Origin: Mageeibacillus sp. UBA3708
GTDB lineage: Bacteria > Bacillota > Clostridia > Saccharofermentanales > Saccharofermentanaceae
Length of the DNA: 21,885 nt
Direction: 5' to 3'
NCBI GenBank assembly: GCA_002371375.1
Contig: DFIB01000234.1
Coordinates: 1-21,885 of the forward strand
Part shown: positions 13,817-20,910 of the stretch, one piece after another
Layout: each line of letters starts with the position of its first letter
Position numbering within the stretch: the first letter of the stretch is position 1
Program-made: the position numbers and the translations under genes
Notes under the pieces: generated by a model
Seen by the model: the letters and a program-made list of their open reading frames with translations, nothing else
Told to the model about the DNA's origin: nothing
Databases searched by the model: none

Positions 13817-13845
13817 TACTATACGACACGATGTATTCCGTGTCA
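13817..13845 (-). promoter_or_regulatory. Sigma-A promoter of the padR operon
   Basis: On the minus strand TTGACA (about 13845-13840) is followed after 17 bases by TATAGT (about 13822-13817). The spacer contains the imperfect inverted repeat GACACG-N8-CGTGTC. Confidence 0.85.
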
Positions 13846-13897
13846 AGAGGTATTTTGTAAGACGATGTATTTTGTGGAACGAGGCATAGGATGCCGC
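13830..13897. repeat. Tandem 17-bp direct repeats over the padR promoter
   Basis: Units start at 13830 (GATGTATTCCGTGTCAA), 13847 (GAGGTATTTTGTAAGAC) and 13864 (GATGTATTTTGTGGAAC), with a degenerate fourth at 13881 (GAGGCATA...). The period is exactly 17 bp. The units cover the -35 region, so they are probably operator sites for PadR or another regulator. Confidence 0.65.
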
Positions 13898-14082
13898 AGG
13901 CGGCCTATATCCTTGATCGACAGACATAAGAATTCTGTTTCCGCGGTTTTTTAAAATCTTTCCGCGAAAAATGCGGAAAGATTCTTGATATTTGCGGATT
14001 CCGCAAGATTTCAGATTTTTCCCGCAATTTCTGCGGAAAAAATGCCGTTTTCCTGCGGAAACGCCGGCCGGTACATGTCTGT
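13887..14082. repeat. Cluster of GC-rich hairpins with GCGGAAA / TTTCCGC arms
   Basis: No gene is supported here. At least four inverted repeats share TTTCCGC/GCGGAAA: ATCTTTCCGC/GCGGAAAGAT (a perfect 10-bp stem around 13967), TTGCGG-ATT-CCGCAA (about 13992-14006), CCGCA-ATTTC-TGCGG (about 14022-14036) and CGTTT/AAACG (about 14046-14063). ACAGACAT (13920-13927) and ATGTCTGT (14075-14082) could close the whole set. A separate hairpin, AGGAT GCCGC-AG-GCGGC ATCCT, lies at 13887-13913. It may be a structured RNA or a dispersed repeat element. Confidence 0.5.
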
Positions 14083-14115
14083 ATCATCTTCCAAATTTAC
14101 TTTCCAAAAAACAAC

Positions 14116-14147
14116 AGACCCTTGTAACGAAGTGTTTACAAGGGTCT
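14116..14147 (-). terminator. Terminator after tRNA-Gly
   Basis: A perfect 12-bp stem (14116-14127 with 14136-14147) and an 8-nt loop are followed on the minus strand by GTTGTTTTTT. It lies 4 bases beyond the CCA end of tRNA-Gly. Confidence 0.92.
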
Positions 14148-14150
14148 TAG

Positions 14151-14226
14151 TGGAGCGGGATACGAGGCTCGAACTCGCGACTTTCAGCTTGGGAAGCTAA
14201 CACTCTACCAACTGAGTTAATCCCGC
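14151..14226 (-). tRNA. tRNA-Gly (anticodon CCC)
   Basis: A complete 76-nt cloverleaf including encoded CCA. The acceptor GCGGGAT/ATCCCGC, D stem ACTC/GAGT, anticodon stem TTAGC/GCTGA and T stem GCGAG/CTCGT all pair. The anticodon loop is TTCCCAA, so the anticodon is CCC, reading GGG glycine codons. Confidence 0.96.
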
Positions 14227-14242
14227 ACGGCCGACATATAGA

Positions 14243-14271
14243 ATATTAAATCATACGTCACCCTATGTCAA
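14243..14271 (-). promoter_or_regulatory. Promoter of tRNA-Gly
   Basis: TTGACA (14271-14266), 17 bases, TAATAT (14248-14243) on the minus strand. The -35 box lies in the last codons of the mannanase gene. Confidence 0.7.
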
Positions 14272-15337
14272 ATGCCGGAGCCAGCACTATGTAAGGTGTG
14301 GATGCAAATTTCAGGAAATCATCTGTCAGTTCATGTCTGACATTACCTTTAATATATGGGATCCAGTGTTGCGAATCTGAGAAATTGGCCCAGAAAAGCA
14401 TATATGCGACCTTGTGACGAGATACTATCTCCCCCGTCGCCGTAAACCATTCACGGGGATTTCCTGACGGAGCGAGGCCCTCATAGTAGCAAATACCGGA
14501 ATCGAGCATCCTCAATCCGATCTCTGTCACAGCAGGAATAATGCCATGTTGTCCCGCAATTGAACATAGTTTTTCCAACGAAGAATCCAGCATTTGTGCA
14601 TATCCGTCACCGTCAGCGGGTTTGTCGTGGTACAAGTCAATTCCTATGATATCTATAACATCGTCGCCGGGATATCTGGCCATATAATCATCGCAGTCGA
14701 TGACAGGTCCGTTGGGTGAATAACAGTAGGCAAAACTTGTTACACCGTGTTGTTCCAGGTAGGATACTGTGTATCGGAACAGTTCAATGTATTCCCCGTC
14801 AGTAATATGAGGTCTTCCCCACCAGAACCAGTCACCGTTGCACTCGTGGAAAGGCCTGAAGATCATGGGTATCATCTCGCCGTGCACATCTACGCACTGG
14901 CCTGTGAATTCGACGATCATGTCAAGGAACTTAAGGTACTTGGCATTGAGGTCGCCGCCCGGCATTATCCTTCTGCCGCAGTTGTCCGCCGTATTATTTG
15001 GCGAATAGTCATAGAATGTGTCAGGGCCGCCGAGCGAGAAGTTTGGCATGTGGGATGACAATGTGATGATGCAGCCCTCTTTGTGGAGATTCTTGACTAT
15101 CTTGATGAGGTCGTGCATCTTGCCCTCATACCCGAGAAAGCTCAGCGTGTCTATACCAACTACTGCCGGCATCCTTCCGGTTATGCGTTTAACATCCGAA
15201 TCCGTGCCATCGTGCACATCAATACTGATACCGATATGGCCGGCGTTCTGATGACCGAGAAGGATCTGATCTCTGTCCGTATATGACCTCAGCAGTTTAA
15301 GCATTTTATCCACAGAGGCAAGTCTTCCCTCCCGCAT
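14258..15337 (-). CDS. Glycoside hydrolase family 26 (beta-mannanase-like)
   Basis: A 359-aa single-domain GH26 enzyme, acting on beta-mannans or manno-oligosaccharides. The acid/base Glu165 is in FRPFHECNGDWFWWG and the nucleophile Glu272 in VTEIGLR; the early LLGHQNAGH motif and a WANFSDS segment also fit the family. There is no signal peptide and no carbohydrate-binding module, so it is probably cytoplasmic and may cut imported oligosaccharides. The ATG at 15337 has GGAGG 9 bases upstream; a GTG three codons earlier overlaps the stop of the preceding gene and is less likely. It is the last gene of the ABC-transporter transcript group. Confidence 0.9.
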   Translation of the reverse strand: MREGRLASVDKMLKLLRSYTDRDQILLGHQNAGHIGISIDVHDGTDSDVKRITGRMPAVVGIDTLSFLGYEGKMHDLIKIVKNLHKEGCIITLSSHMPNFSLGGPDTFYDYSPNNTADNCGRRIMPGGDLNAKYLKFLDMIVEFTGQCVDVHGEMIPMIFRPFHECNGDWFWWGRPHITDGEYIELFRYTVSYLEQHGVTSFAYCYSPNGPVIDCDDYMARYPGDDVIDIIGIDLYHDKPADGDGYAQMLDSSLEKLCSIAGQHGIIPAVTEIGLRMLDSGICYYEGLAPSGNPREWFTATGEIVSRHKVAYMLFWANFSDSQHWIPYIKGNVRHELTDDFLKFASTPYIVLAPAFDIG

Positions 15338-15342
15338 TGTAA

Positions 15343-16299
15343 TCACCCTCCGGTCTTGTATTTCTTCTGAAAATCTCCAAACGGGTCGTTAATGTCGCTG
15401 ATGTCGCCGCCCAGCTTCTGGATCGATGACATCATCTCATAGAACAGCTCGCGGCTGATATTATCCTGATTGCGGTTGATGTAATTCTTGAACATCTTGA
15501 CAGCGCGGTCGTCACCGTAGTCTGCAAGACAGATTACGGCGTAGATCTTATTCTTCATATATCTGAAGGCACGCCTCAGTTCATCGTAGATCACATCGCT
15601 CTTATTCTCTTTGCCGATTGCCGTCAGCATGATCACCAGGTCCTCACAGGGGCCCGTCATGCCTTCTTCCGCATGGATCTCGAGCTCGTCGATCAGCAGC
15701 GGAACTGACACTTCGGGGAATGCTTCAATATATTCTGATATAGATTCAGCAACAAAATCCCTTACCTGGGGATAGCTCATGAATCTGTCGAGGATGGCCT
15801 TCACAAATGCGGGCTCCTCCATCTTGATTAGCACATCAAGTGCTGCTCTGACCTTCTGAAATTCTATCTCGAATACTGAATCATCATCCTTCAGTTCCTC
15901 TTCGGTCCATGCCGCATTGCCGATGATTGCGGAGCAGTAATCGCAGATGCGGTCTCTGTTGCCGGAGGTCGCCATGCTTTCGATAAGGCTCTGCGGAACT
16001 CCCCTGTCGAGATTGAGCGCCGAATACTCAAGTGCCTCGCACAGTTCCTCAAAGTTCATCGCCTCGAAAACATCCCTCAGGCTCCTGCCGCCCAGCTGCT
16101 CATCGGGTTCGTTCTCAAGTTCATATGTCGCATCGTCAGTAGCCTTGGTAGCCAGAGCCTGTAACCTCTGTTCAAAGTCCTCCTCGGCTTCACTTTTCTT
16201 ATTCATAAGCTCGTCTGAATACTGATCTATCGTCTGTTCGAGTATCAGTTTGGACAATTCGTCGTAACGCTTAAGAACGGATACTATCTCTTCTCTCAT
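15343..16299 (-). CDS. Hypothetical helical-repeat (HEAT-like) protein
   Basis: I do not recognise this 318-aa acidic, soluble protein. Its first 60 residues are charged and likely coiled coil. From about 150 on it appears to be pairs of helices like HEAT repeats (FVKAILDRFMSYPQVRDFV, VPLLIDELEIHAEEG, IYAVICLADYGDDRAVKMF). Such proteins usually act as binding scaffolds. It starts 25 bases after the ABC ATPase gene with an AGGGG ribosome site and touches the mannanase gene downstream. Its position suggests the same transcript, though no functional link is evident. Confidence 0.8.
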   Translation of the reverse strand: MREEIVSVLKRYDELSKLILEQTIDQYSDELMNKKSEAEEDFEQRLQALATKATDDATYELENEPDEQLGGRSLRDVFEAMNFEELCEALEYSALNLDRGVPQSLIESMATSGNRDRICDYCSAIIGNAAWTEEELKDDDSVFEIEFQKVRAALDVLIKMEEPAFVKAILDRFMSYPQVRDFVAESISEYIEAFPEVSVPLLIDELEIHAEEGMTGPCEDLVIMLTAIGKENKSDVIYDELRRAFRYMKNKIYAVICLADYGDDRAVKMFKNYINRNQDNISRELFYEMMSSIQKLGGDISDINDPFGDFQKKYKTGG

Positions 16300-16324
16300 A
16301 TATGGAAATGCCCCTTAAGATCTG

Positions 16325-17119
16325 TTAAGAAAGAATAGCCTTATCATTCGAGAACTCTTCGCCTGATGCCTTCTCAAACTCGTTGAGAAGATCCTTTACG
16401 GTAAGTCTCTTCTTCTCTTCTCCTCTTATGTCAAGGATTATATTGCCGTTATTCATCATGATCAGCCTGTTGCCGTGAACGATCGCGTCGTGCATGTTGT
16501 GGGTGATCATGAGCGTAGTCAGATGATCTCTGTTAACGATCTTCTCCGTTGTCTCGAGGACAGTTGCGGCAGTCTTGGGATCAAGTGCTGCAGTATGCTC
16601 GTCGAGCAACAGGAGCTTAGGCTTCTGAAGAGTAGCCATGAGCAGCGTGATCGCCTGTCTCTGTCCGCCTGACAGAACACCAACCTTGGATGTAAGACGG
16701 TCTTCAAGGCCCAGGTTGAGTTCTGCAAGACGCGCTCTGTATTCTTCCCTCTGTTTCGAAGAGATGCCCCAGACAAGTCTTCTGCTGTGACCTCTCCGTG
16801 CTGCAAGTGCAAGGTTCTCATCTATACCGAGAGCTGATGCCGTACCGGTCATGGGATCCTGGAAAACACGTCCGATATAGGCTGCACGCTTATAATCGGG
16901 AATACCCGTGACATCTGTATCGTCTATCATTATCGTACCCGAATCAACAGGCCATACTCCCGCGATCGCGTTGAGGAGCGTGGACTTACCTGCACCGTTG
17001 CCGCCTATGACGGTAACAAAATCACCTTCCTGCATAGTCAGGCTGACACCGGTCAGAGCTCTCTTCTCATTGACCGTCCCGGGATCGAAAGTCTTGTGAA
17101 CATCAATTACCTTAAGCAT
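16325..17119 (-). CDS. ABC transporter ATP-binding protein (TrpZ-like)
   Basis: A 264-aa ATPase with Walker A GGNGAGKST (39-47), Q-loop Gln87, signature LSGGQRQ (149-155), Walker B LLLLDE (169-174) and the H-loop in ITHNMHD. It belongs to the type found with COG2984 and COG4120 proteins, an importer family linked in streptococci to tryptophan/tyrosine. GGAGGT lies 7 bases before the ATG at 17119, and the gene overlaps the permease by 8 bases, which excludes the longer ORF. It powers uptake by the upstream permease and lipoprotein. Confidence 0.92.
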   Translation of the reverse strand: MLKVIDVHKTFDPGTVNEKRALTGVSLTMQEGDFVTVIGGNGAGKSTLLNAIAGVWPVDSGTIMIDDTDVTGIPDYKRAAYIGRVFQDPMTGTASALGIDENLALAARRGHSRRLVWGISSKQREEYRARLAELNLGLEDRLTSKVGVLSGGQRQAITLLMATLQKPKLLLLDEHTAALDPKTAATVLETTEKIVNRDHLTTLMITHNMHDAIVHGNRLIMMNNGNIILDIRGEEKKRLTVKDLLNEFEKASGEEFSNDKAILS

Positions 17120-18080
17120 CTTTCTTACCTCCCTGGGAATTCTTGCCGGCCTTGCGGAATGAATTTGCCCTTGACTTCTTGATATAAGGAACGGCAAGGC
17201 ATATTGCTACGATTATGGATGTGAACAGCTTCATCATGTTCGGGTCCATCTTGAGCCACAGAACAAGTGTATAGATGAAGTAGTAGACGATCGCACCGAC
17301 CGCTATGAAGATCATCCTGAACGCGAAGTTCATTCTCTTGCCGAGTATGGCATCACCGATCACCTCACCGATGATGACTGCAGCAAGGCCGATAACGATC
17401 GCACCGCGGCCGCTGTTGACATCGGCAAATCCTGAATACTGCGCAAAAAGGCTTCCTGACAGGGCAACGAGACCGTTGCTTAATGCAAGCCCTATAACCT
17501 TGTTGAGGTTTATATTGATTCCCTGTGCTTTACTCATCTGCGGATTGCAGCCGGTAGATCTTATGGACATACCGCGTTCTGTTCCAAAAAACCAGTAAAG
17601 CAGACCAATTATAAATGCGACGAAGCAGAGGCTTACGACGATCGCCATATTGACGTTCCTTCCGCTGATGATAAGCGAATTGAATTTGTCGGCACCTACA
17701 GGCGTGTTAGCCTTGAAGCCCATTATCGCAAGGTTGATAGAGTAAAGTGCATATTGTGTAAGGATACCTGCGAGGATGGCAGGGATACCGAGTCTTGTGT
17801 GAAGGAGTCCTGTTACGAGTCCGGCAATGAGACCGCATACAAAAGCGATCGGGACAGCAACAGCAGCAGGAACGCCGTTAACAATGAGGATCACAGTGAC
17901 CGCACCGCCCGTGGAGAACGTACCGTCAACAGACAGGTCGGCTACGTCAAGTATCCTGAAAGTTATATATACACCAAGTGCCATCAATGCCCAGACCAAA
18001 CCCTGCGATACACTTGCAGGGATCCTGGATAATAGTCCCATTATGTCCAGCGACTGGAAATACGCAGTTATTGCGTCCAT
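17112..18080 (-). CDS. ABC transporter permease (TrpY-like)
   Basis: A 322-aa inner-membrane permease of the LivH-like fold with about eight hydrophobic segments and a basic C-terminal tail (KKSRANSFRKAGKNSQGGKK). Markers of this COG4120 group are LDVADLSVDGTFSTGG, RLGIPAILAGILTQ and GCNPQMSKAQGININ. It lies 102 bases after the substrate-binding gene, behind a hairpin that may lower its expression, and overlaps the ATPase gene by 8 bases. The likely cargo is an aromatic amino acid or a related small molecule. Confidence 0.9.
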   Translation of the reverse strand: MDAITAYFQSLDIMGLLSRIPASVSQGLVWALMALGVYITFRILDVADLSVDGTFSTGGAVTVILIVNGVPAAVAVPIAFVCGLIAGLVTGLLHTRLGIPAILAGILTQYALYSINLAIMGFKANTPVGADKFNSLIISGRNVNMAIVVSLCFVAFIIGLLYWFFGTERGMSIRSTGCNPQMSKAQGININLNKVIGLALSNGLVALSGSLFAQYSGFADVNSGRGAIVIGLAAVIIGEVIGDAILGKRMNFAFRMIFIAVGAIVYYFIYTLVLWLKMDPNMMKLFTSIIVAICLAVPYIKKSRANSFRKAGKNSQGGKKDA

Positions 18081-18115
18081 ACTAATTCAAACTCCTTTAG
18101 CACAAAAATTCGTCA

Positions 18116-18141
18116 GAGGGGAAATACCATTATTTCCCCTC
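18116..18141 (-). terminator. Intercistronic hairpin (partial terminator)
   Basis: An 11-bp perfect stem GAGGGGAAATA/TATTTCCCCTC with a 4-nt loop lies between the lipoprotein and permease genes, with ATTTTTG a few bases downstream. It may cut down read-through or protect the 3' end of the upstream message, giving more binding protein than permease. Confidence 0.65.
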
Positions 18142-18182
18142 CGGCGATAATTCTTGTTCAATTTTTGTTGATGTTGTTAAGA

Positions 18183-19169
18183 TCAGGAATCAAGAGCAAC
18201 ATATCCCTCAGGAACCTTTACTCCGAGCTGCTCGCAGATAGCAGGATTGTACTTCTTAACAGGGTTGGGATAGTAAGCGATAGGCATTGTAGCGATATCA
18301 GCCTTACCCTCGAGGATGTCAGCAGCCATCTCGCCTGTCTTCTTGCCGAGACCGTAGTAGTCGATGGAGAGAGTAGCAACGCCGCATCCCTTCATGATTC
18401 CCTCTTCGCCTGCGATGATAGGTGTCTTTGCAGGGAGAGCTACGTTGTTGATAGCCTCTGTGCATGAAGCAGCCGTATTATCTGTAGGGATGTAGAGAAC
18501 ATCACAGTTGTTGCAAGCCTCACCTACAACGCTTGTGATATCGTTGGAATCCGTGAAAGTATAGACGTTAACTGTCTTGCCTGCTTCTTCGAGGTATTTC
18601 TTAACAGTATCAGCCTGATACTTTGAGTTAGCCTCTGCAGAGCAGTATACGATACCTACTGTCTTGGAATCGGGGAAGAGCTCCGATACCATCTTAGCCT
18701 GCTCGTCGAGCGGGGGAAGATCTGACGTACCTGAGATGTTGCCGCCTACAGTACCGTTGAAATCATCGATACCAAGCGCAACGCCGTACTCCGTAACTGA
18801 TGTTCCGAGGATCGGGATCGTTGTTGTTGCCGTCTGAGCTGCCTGAAGTGCAGGTGTGGCGTTAGCCATGATAAGGTCAACGTTCTGTGATGCGAAATTC
18901 TGGCAGATCATTGTAGCCGTTGATGAATCGCCTGAAGCATTCTGTTCGTCGAAAACAACGTGATCAGCTCCAAGTCTCTCAATAAGAGCGTCCTTAAAAC
19001 CCTTCGTAGCAGCATCCAGAGCCTCGTGCTGAACGAGCTGACAGATACCGATCGTGTACTTATCCTTCTTGGGCGCGCTGCCTTCGCTGCCGCTTGTTGC
19101 ATTGTTGCAGCCTGCGATACCGAGCATCATAGCGCCTGCGAGGATAGCCGAAATGATTTTCTTGTTCAT
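18183..19169 (-). CDS. ABC transporter substrate-binding lipoprotein (TrpX-like)
   Basis: A 328-aa lipoprotein of the ABC_sub_bind family (PF04392, COG2984). The signal peptide ends in a lipobox LGIAGC (Cys21). Typical stretches are IGICQLVQHEALDAATKGF, ASQNVDLIMANATPALQAA, PILGTSVTEYG and YIPTDNTAAS, as in TrpX-type proteins. It binds the transport substrate outside the cell and passes it to the permease. A GGAG site precedes the ATG. It opens the trpXYZ-like operon under its own promoter. The assignment to tryptophan/tyrosine rests on family naming, not on direct evidence. Confidence 0.92.
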   Translation of the reverse strand: MNKKIISAILAGAMMLGIAGCNNATSGSEGSAPKKDKYTIGICQLVQHEALDAATKGFKDALIERLGADHVVFDEQNASGDSSTATMICQNFASQNVDLIMANATPALQAAQTATTTIPILGTSVTEYGVALGIDDFNGTVGGNISGTSDLPPLDEQAKMVSELFPDSKTVGIVYCSAEANSKYQADTVKKYLEEAGKTVNVYTFTDSNDITSVVGEACNNCDVLYIPTDNTAASCTEAINNVALPAKTPIIAGEEGIMKGCGVATLSIDYYGLGKKTGEMAADILEGKADIATMPIAYYPNPVKKYNPAICEQLGVKVPEGYVALDS

Positions 19170-19229
19170 AACCGTTCTCCTAATTTATAGAATGCTTTAC
19201 CGGACTAAAACGTCTGAAAAGCCTTGTTA

Positions 19230-19258
19230 ATAATAATATGTTTTACTGTAAAGGTCAA
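19230..19258 (-). promoter_or_regulatory. Promoter of the trpX-like operon
   Basis: TTGACC (19258-19253), 17 bases, TATTAT (19235-19230) on the minus strand. The leader is about 55 nt with no recognisable riboswitch or T-box. No terminator is seen between the NSS stop and this promoter. Confidence 0.8.
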
Positions 19259-19285
19259 ACAGAAAGTTGCTCAAAACACACCAAT

Positions 19286-20704
19286 TCACTTTTTGAACAG
19301 TCCTGCTATCCACTTATCAACGCCAAGCGACATCAGGAAGAGAACGAAGACAAGGATCGGAGCGATGAACCTTACCATGATACGGTACAGACCGGCACGG
19401 CCGAACCTCTCACCGTTTTTGGTTACTTCAGAAATAACATAGTCCGGCTTCTTGACCCATCCGATAAGAATGCATGTGGCGATGGTGACGACGGGCATGA
19501 GTATCTGATTACTTACATAATCCATGACATCGAGGATCTGACCATGTGAACCGTTGGGAAGCTTGACATCAAAGAAGAACACATTATATCCCAGGCACAC
19601 CAGAAGACCGATAAGAAGGGCGATCACGGTCTCTATTGCAACGCTCTTCTTACGGTCTGCCTTGAATCCGTCCATAAAAGAGGCAACGACTGCCTCAAGA
19701 AGCGACATTCCGCTCGTGATAGCCGCGAACAGGACCATTCCGAAGAATACCGCACCTACTATGGGGCCAACCCACCCCATTGACATGAATACCTTGGGGA
19801 GTGTCACGAACATCAGTGAAGGTCCGGAACTCATGCCCTCCGGGCCCATGAATACATATACCGCCGGAATGATCATGACACCGGCAAGGAATGCTACCAG
19901 AGTATCAAAGAATTCAATCTGGTTGATCGACTTGACAAGATTGGCTTTGTCGGGAACGTAAGACCCGTACGCTATCATGATACCCATTGCAACGCTGAGG
20001 CTGTAGAATAACTGACCCAGGGCATCCATTACTATATTGCAGAATTTACTGATATCTACTCCTTCAAAGCTCGGGATGATATAGACTTTCAAACCGTCCC
20101 ACCCTGAGATGGCTTTGCCGGCATTATCCTCACCCTTTATCATGAGCGAGAAAATTGCAATGACAACTACCATGATGATCAGTACAGGCATCAGGATGGT
20201 TGACATCTTCTCTATACCCCCGTTAACGCCGATAAATATGACAACGGCACACAGAATAGTAAAAATAACCATATAGATTATCGGTTCGAACTGCCCTGAT
20301 ATGAAGGAATCAAAGTATCCGTCAGCAACACAGTCCTCACCGTGTCCTGTCGCAAAAGCAACTAAGTATTTAAGCACCCAACCGCCTATAACACAGTAAT
20401 ACGGCAGTATGATAAAAGGGATAACACACGAGAATATACCGATCCAGCCCCAGCCCTTTTTGATGTCCCTGTAACTGGTTAACGGACTCTCCTTTGTCTT
20501 CCTTCCTATTGATACTTCTGTTGTAAGAAGAGCAAATCCGAAAGTAACTGCCAGAATCAGATATATAACGAGAAATAATCCCCCGCCATCCCTCGCGGCG
20601 AGATAAGGAAATCTCCAAATATTACCGAGTCCCACAGCACTGCCTGCCGCTGCAAGAACAAATCCGAGCGTCCCCTTGAAAGAGGCCTTTGAATTACCGG
20701 CCAT
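19286..20704 (-). CDS. Sodium-dependent transporter (NSS/SNF family)
   Basis: A 472-aa amino-acid:Na+ symporter of the LeuT/MhsT/TnaT fold. The first-helix signature is clear (GSAVGLGNIWRFPYLAARDGGG), and YSLSVAMGIMIAYGSY and FAAITSGMSLLEA carry the expected helix 6 and 8 sodium and substrate residues. About 11 membrane helices are predicted, as in MhsT, which takes up hydrophobic amino acids. AAGGAG lies 10 bases before the ATG. It lies next to a TrpXYZ-like ABC operon on the same strand, which hints at aromatic substrates. Only 34 bases separate it from the tRNA-Cys terminator, leaving no room for a normal promoter. Confidence 0.93.
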   Translation of the reverse strand: MAGNSKASFKGTLGFVLAAAGSAVGLGNIWRFPYLAARDGGGLFLVIYLILAVTFGFALLTTEVSIGRKTKESPLTSYRDIKKGWGWIGIFSCVIPFIILPYYCVIGGWVLKYLVAFATGHGEDCVADGYFDSFISGQFEPIIYMVIFTILCAVVIFIGVNGGIEKMSTILMPVLIIMVVVIAIFSLMIKGEDNAGKAISGWDGLKVYIIPSFEGVDISKFCNIVMDALGQLFYSLSVAMGIMIAYGSYVPDKANLVKSINQIEFFDTLVAFLAGVMIIPAVYVFMGPEGMSSGPSLMFVTLPKVFMSMGWVGPIVGAVFFGMVLFAAITSGMSLLEAVVASFMDGFKADRKKSVAIETVIALLIGLLVCLGYNVFFFDVKLPNGSHGQILDVMDYVSNQILMPVVTIATCILIGWVKKPDYVISEVTKNGERFGRAGLYRIMVRFIAPILVFVLFLMSLGVDKWIAGLFKK

Positions 20705-20738
20705 AACACCTGCTCCTTACTGATCTTCGATGCAAAAA

Positions 20739-20762
20739 GAGCAAGGATCGGTATCCTTGCTC
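20739..20762 (-). terminator. Terminator between tRNA-Cys and the NSS gene
   Basis: A perfect 10-bp stem GAGCAAGGAT/ATCCTTGCTC with a 4-nt loop is followed on the minus strand by TTTTTG. It ends the tRNA-Cys transcript but lies directly in front of the NSS ribosome site. Confidence 0.9.
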
Positions 20763-20771
20763 CCTGTCTTC

Positions 20772-20846
20772 TGGAGGTACCACCCAGATTTGAACTGGGG
20801 AATGGAAGTTTTGCAGACTTCTGCCTTACCACTTGGCTATGGTACC
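20772..20846 (-). tRNA. tRNA-Cys (anticodon GCA)
   Basis: A complete 75-nt cloverleaf with encoded CCA. The acceptor GGTACCA/TGGTACC, D stem GCC/GGC, anticodon stem GAAGT/ACTTC and T stem CCCAG/CTGGG pair. The anticodon loop CTGCAAA gives anticodon GCA. Confidence 0.96.
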
Positions 20847-20857
20847 GTTGCCGTAAT

Positions 20858-20886
20858 ATTATGCTAAATCGGCACGCGTTTGTCAA
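20858..20886 (-). promoter_or_regulatory. Promoter of tRNA-Cys
   Basis: TTGACA (20886-20881), 17 bases, CATAAT (20863-20858) on the minus strand, close to consensus. It is the nearest promoter upstream of the NSS gene. Confidence 0.88.
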
Positions 20887-20906
20887 GAAGATATAAGATA
20901 TCTTCT
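20886..20906 (-). terminator. Hairpin after rodA
   Basis: A 9-bp stem AGAAGATAT/ATATCTTCT with a 3-nt loop lies 5 bases after the rodA stop. Its only T-rich tail is TTGAC, which doubles as the -35 of tRNA-Cys, so it is a weak terminator. Confidence 0.5.
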
Positions 20907-20910
20907 CCCT

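Noticed and set aside
13830..13897. CRISPR array
   Set aside because: The repeats are only 17 bp with no spacers between them and no cas genes in the window.
13905..14087. 60-aa minus-strand ORF
   Set aside because: Its sequence is simply the translation of the hairpin array, very basic and low in complexity, with no ribosome site.
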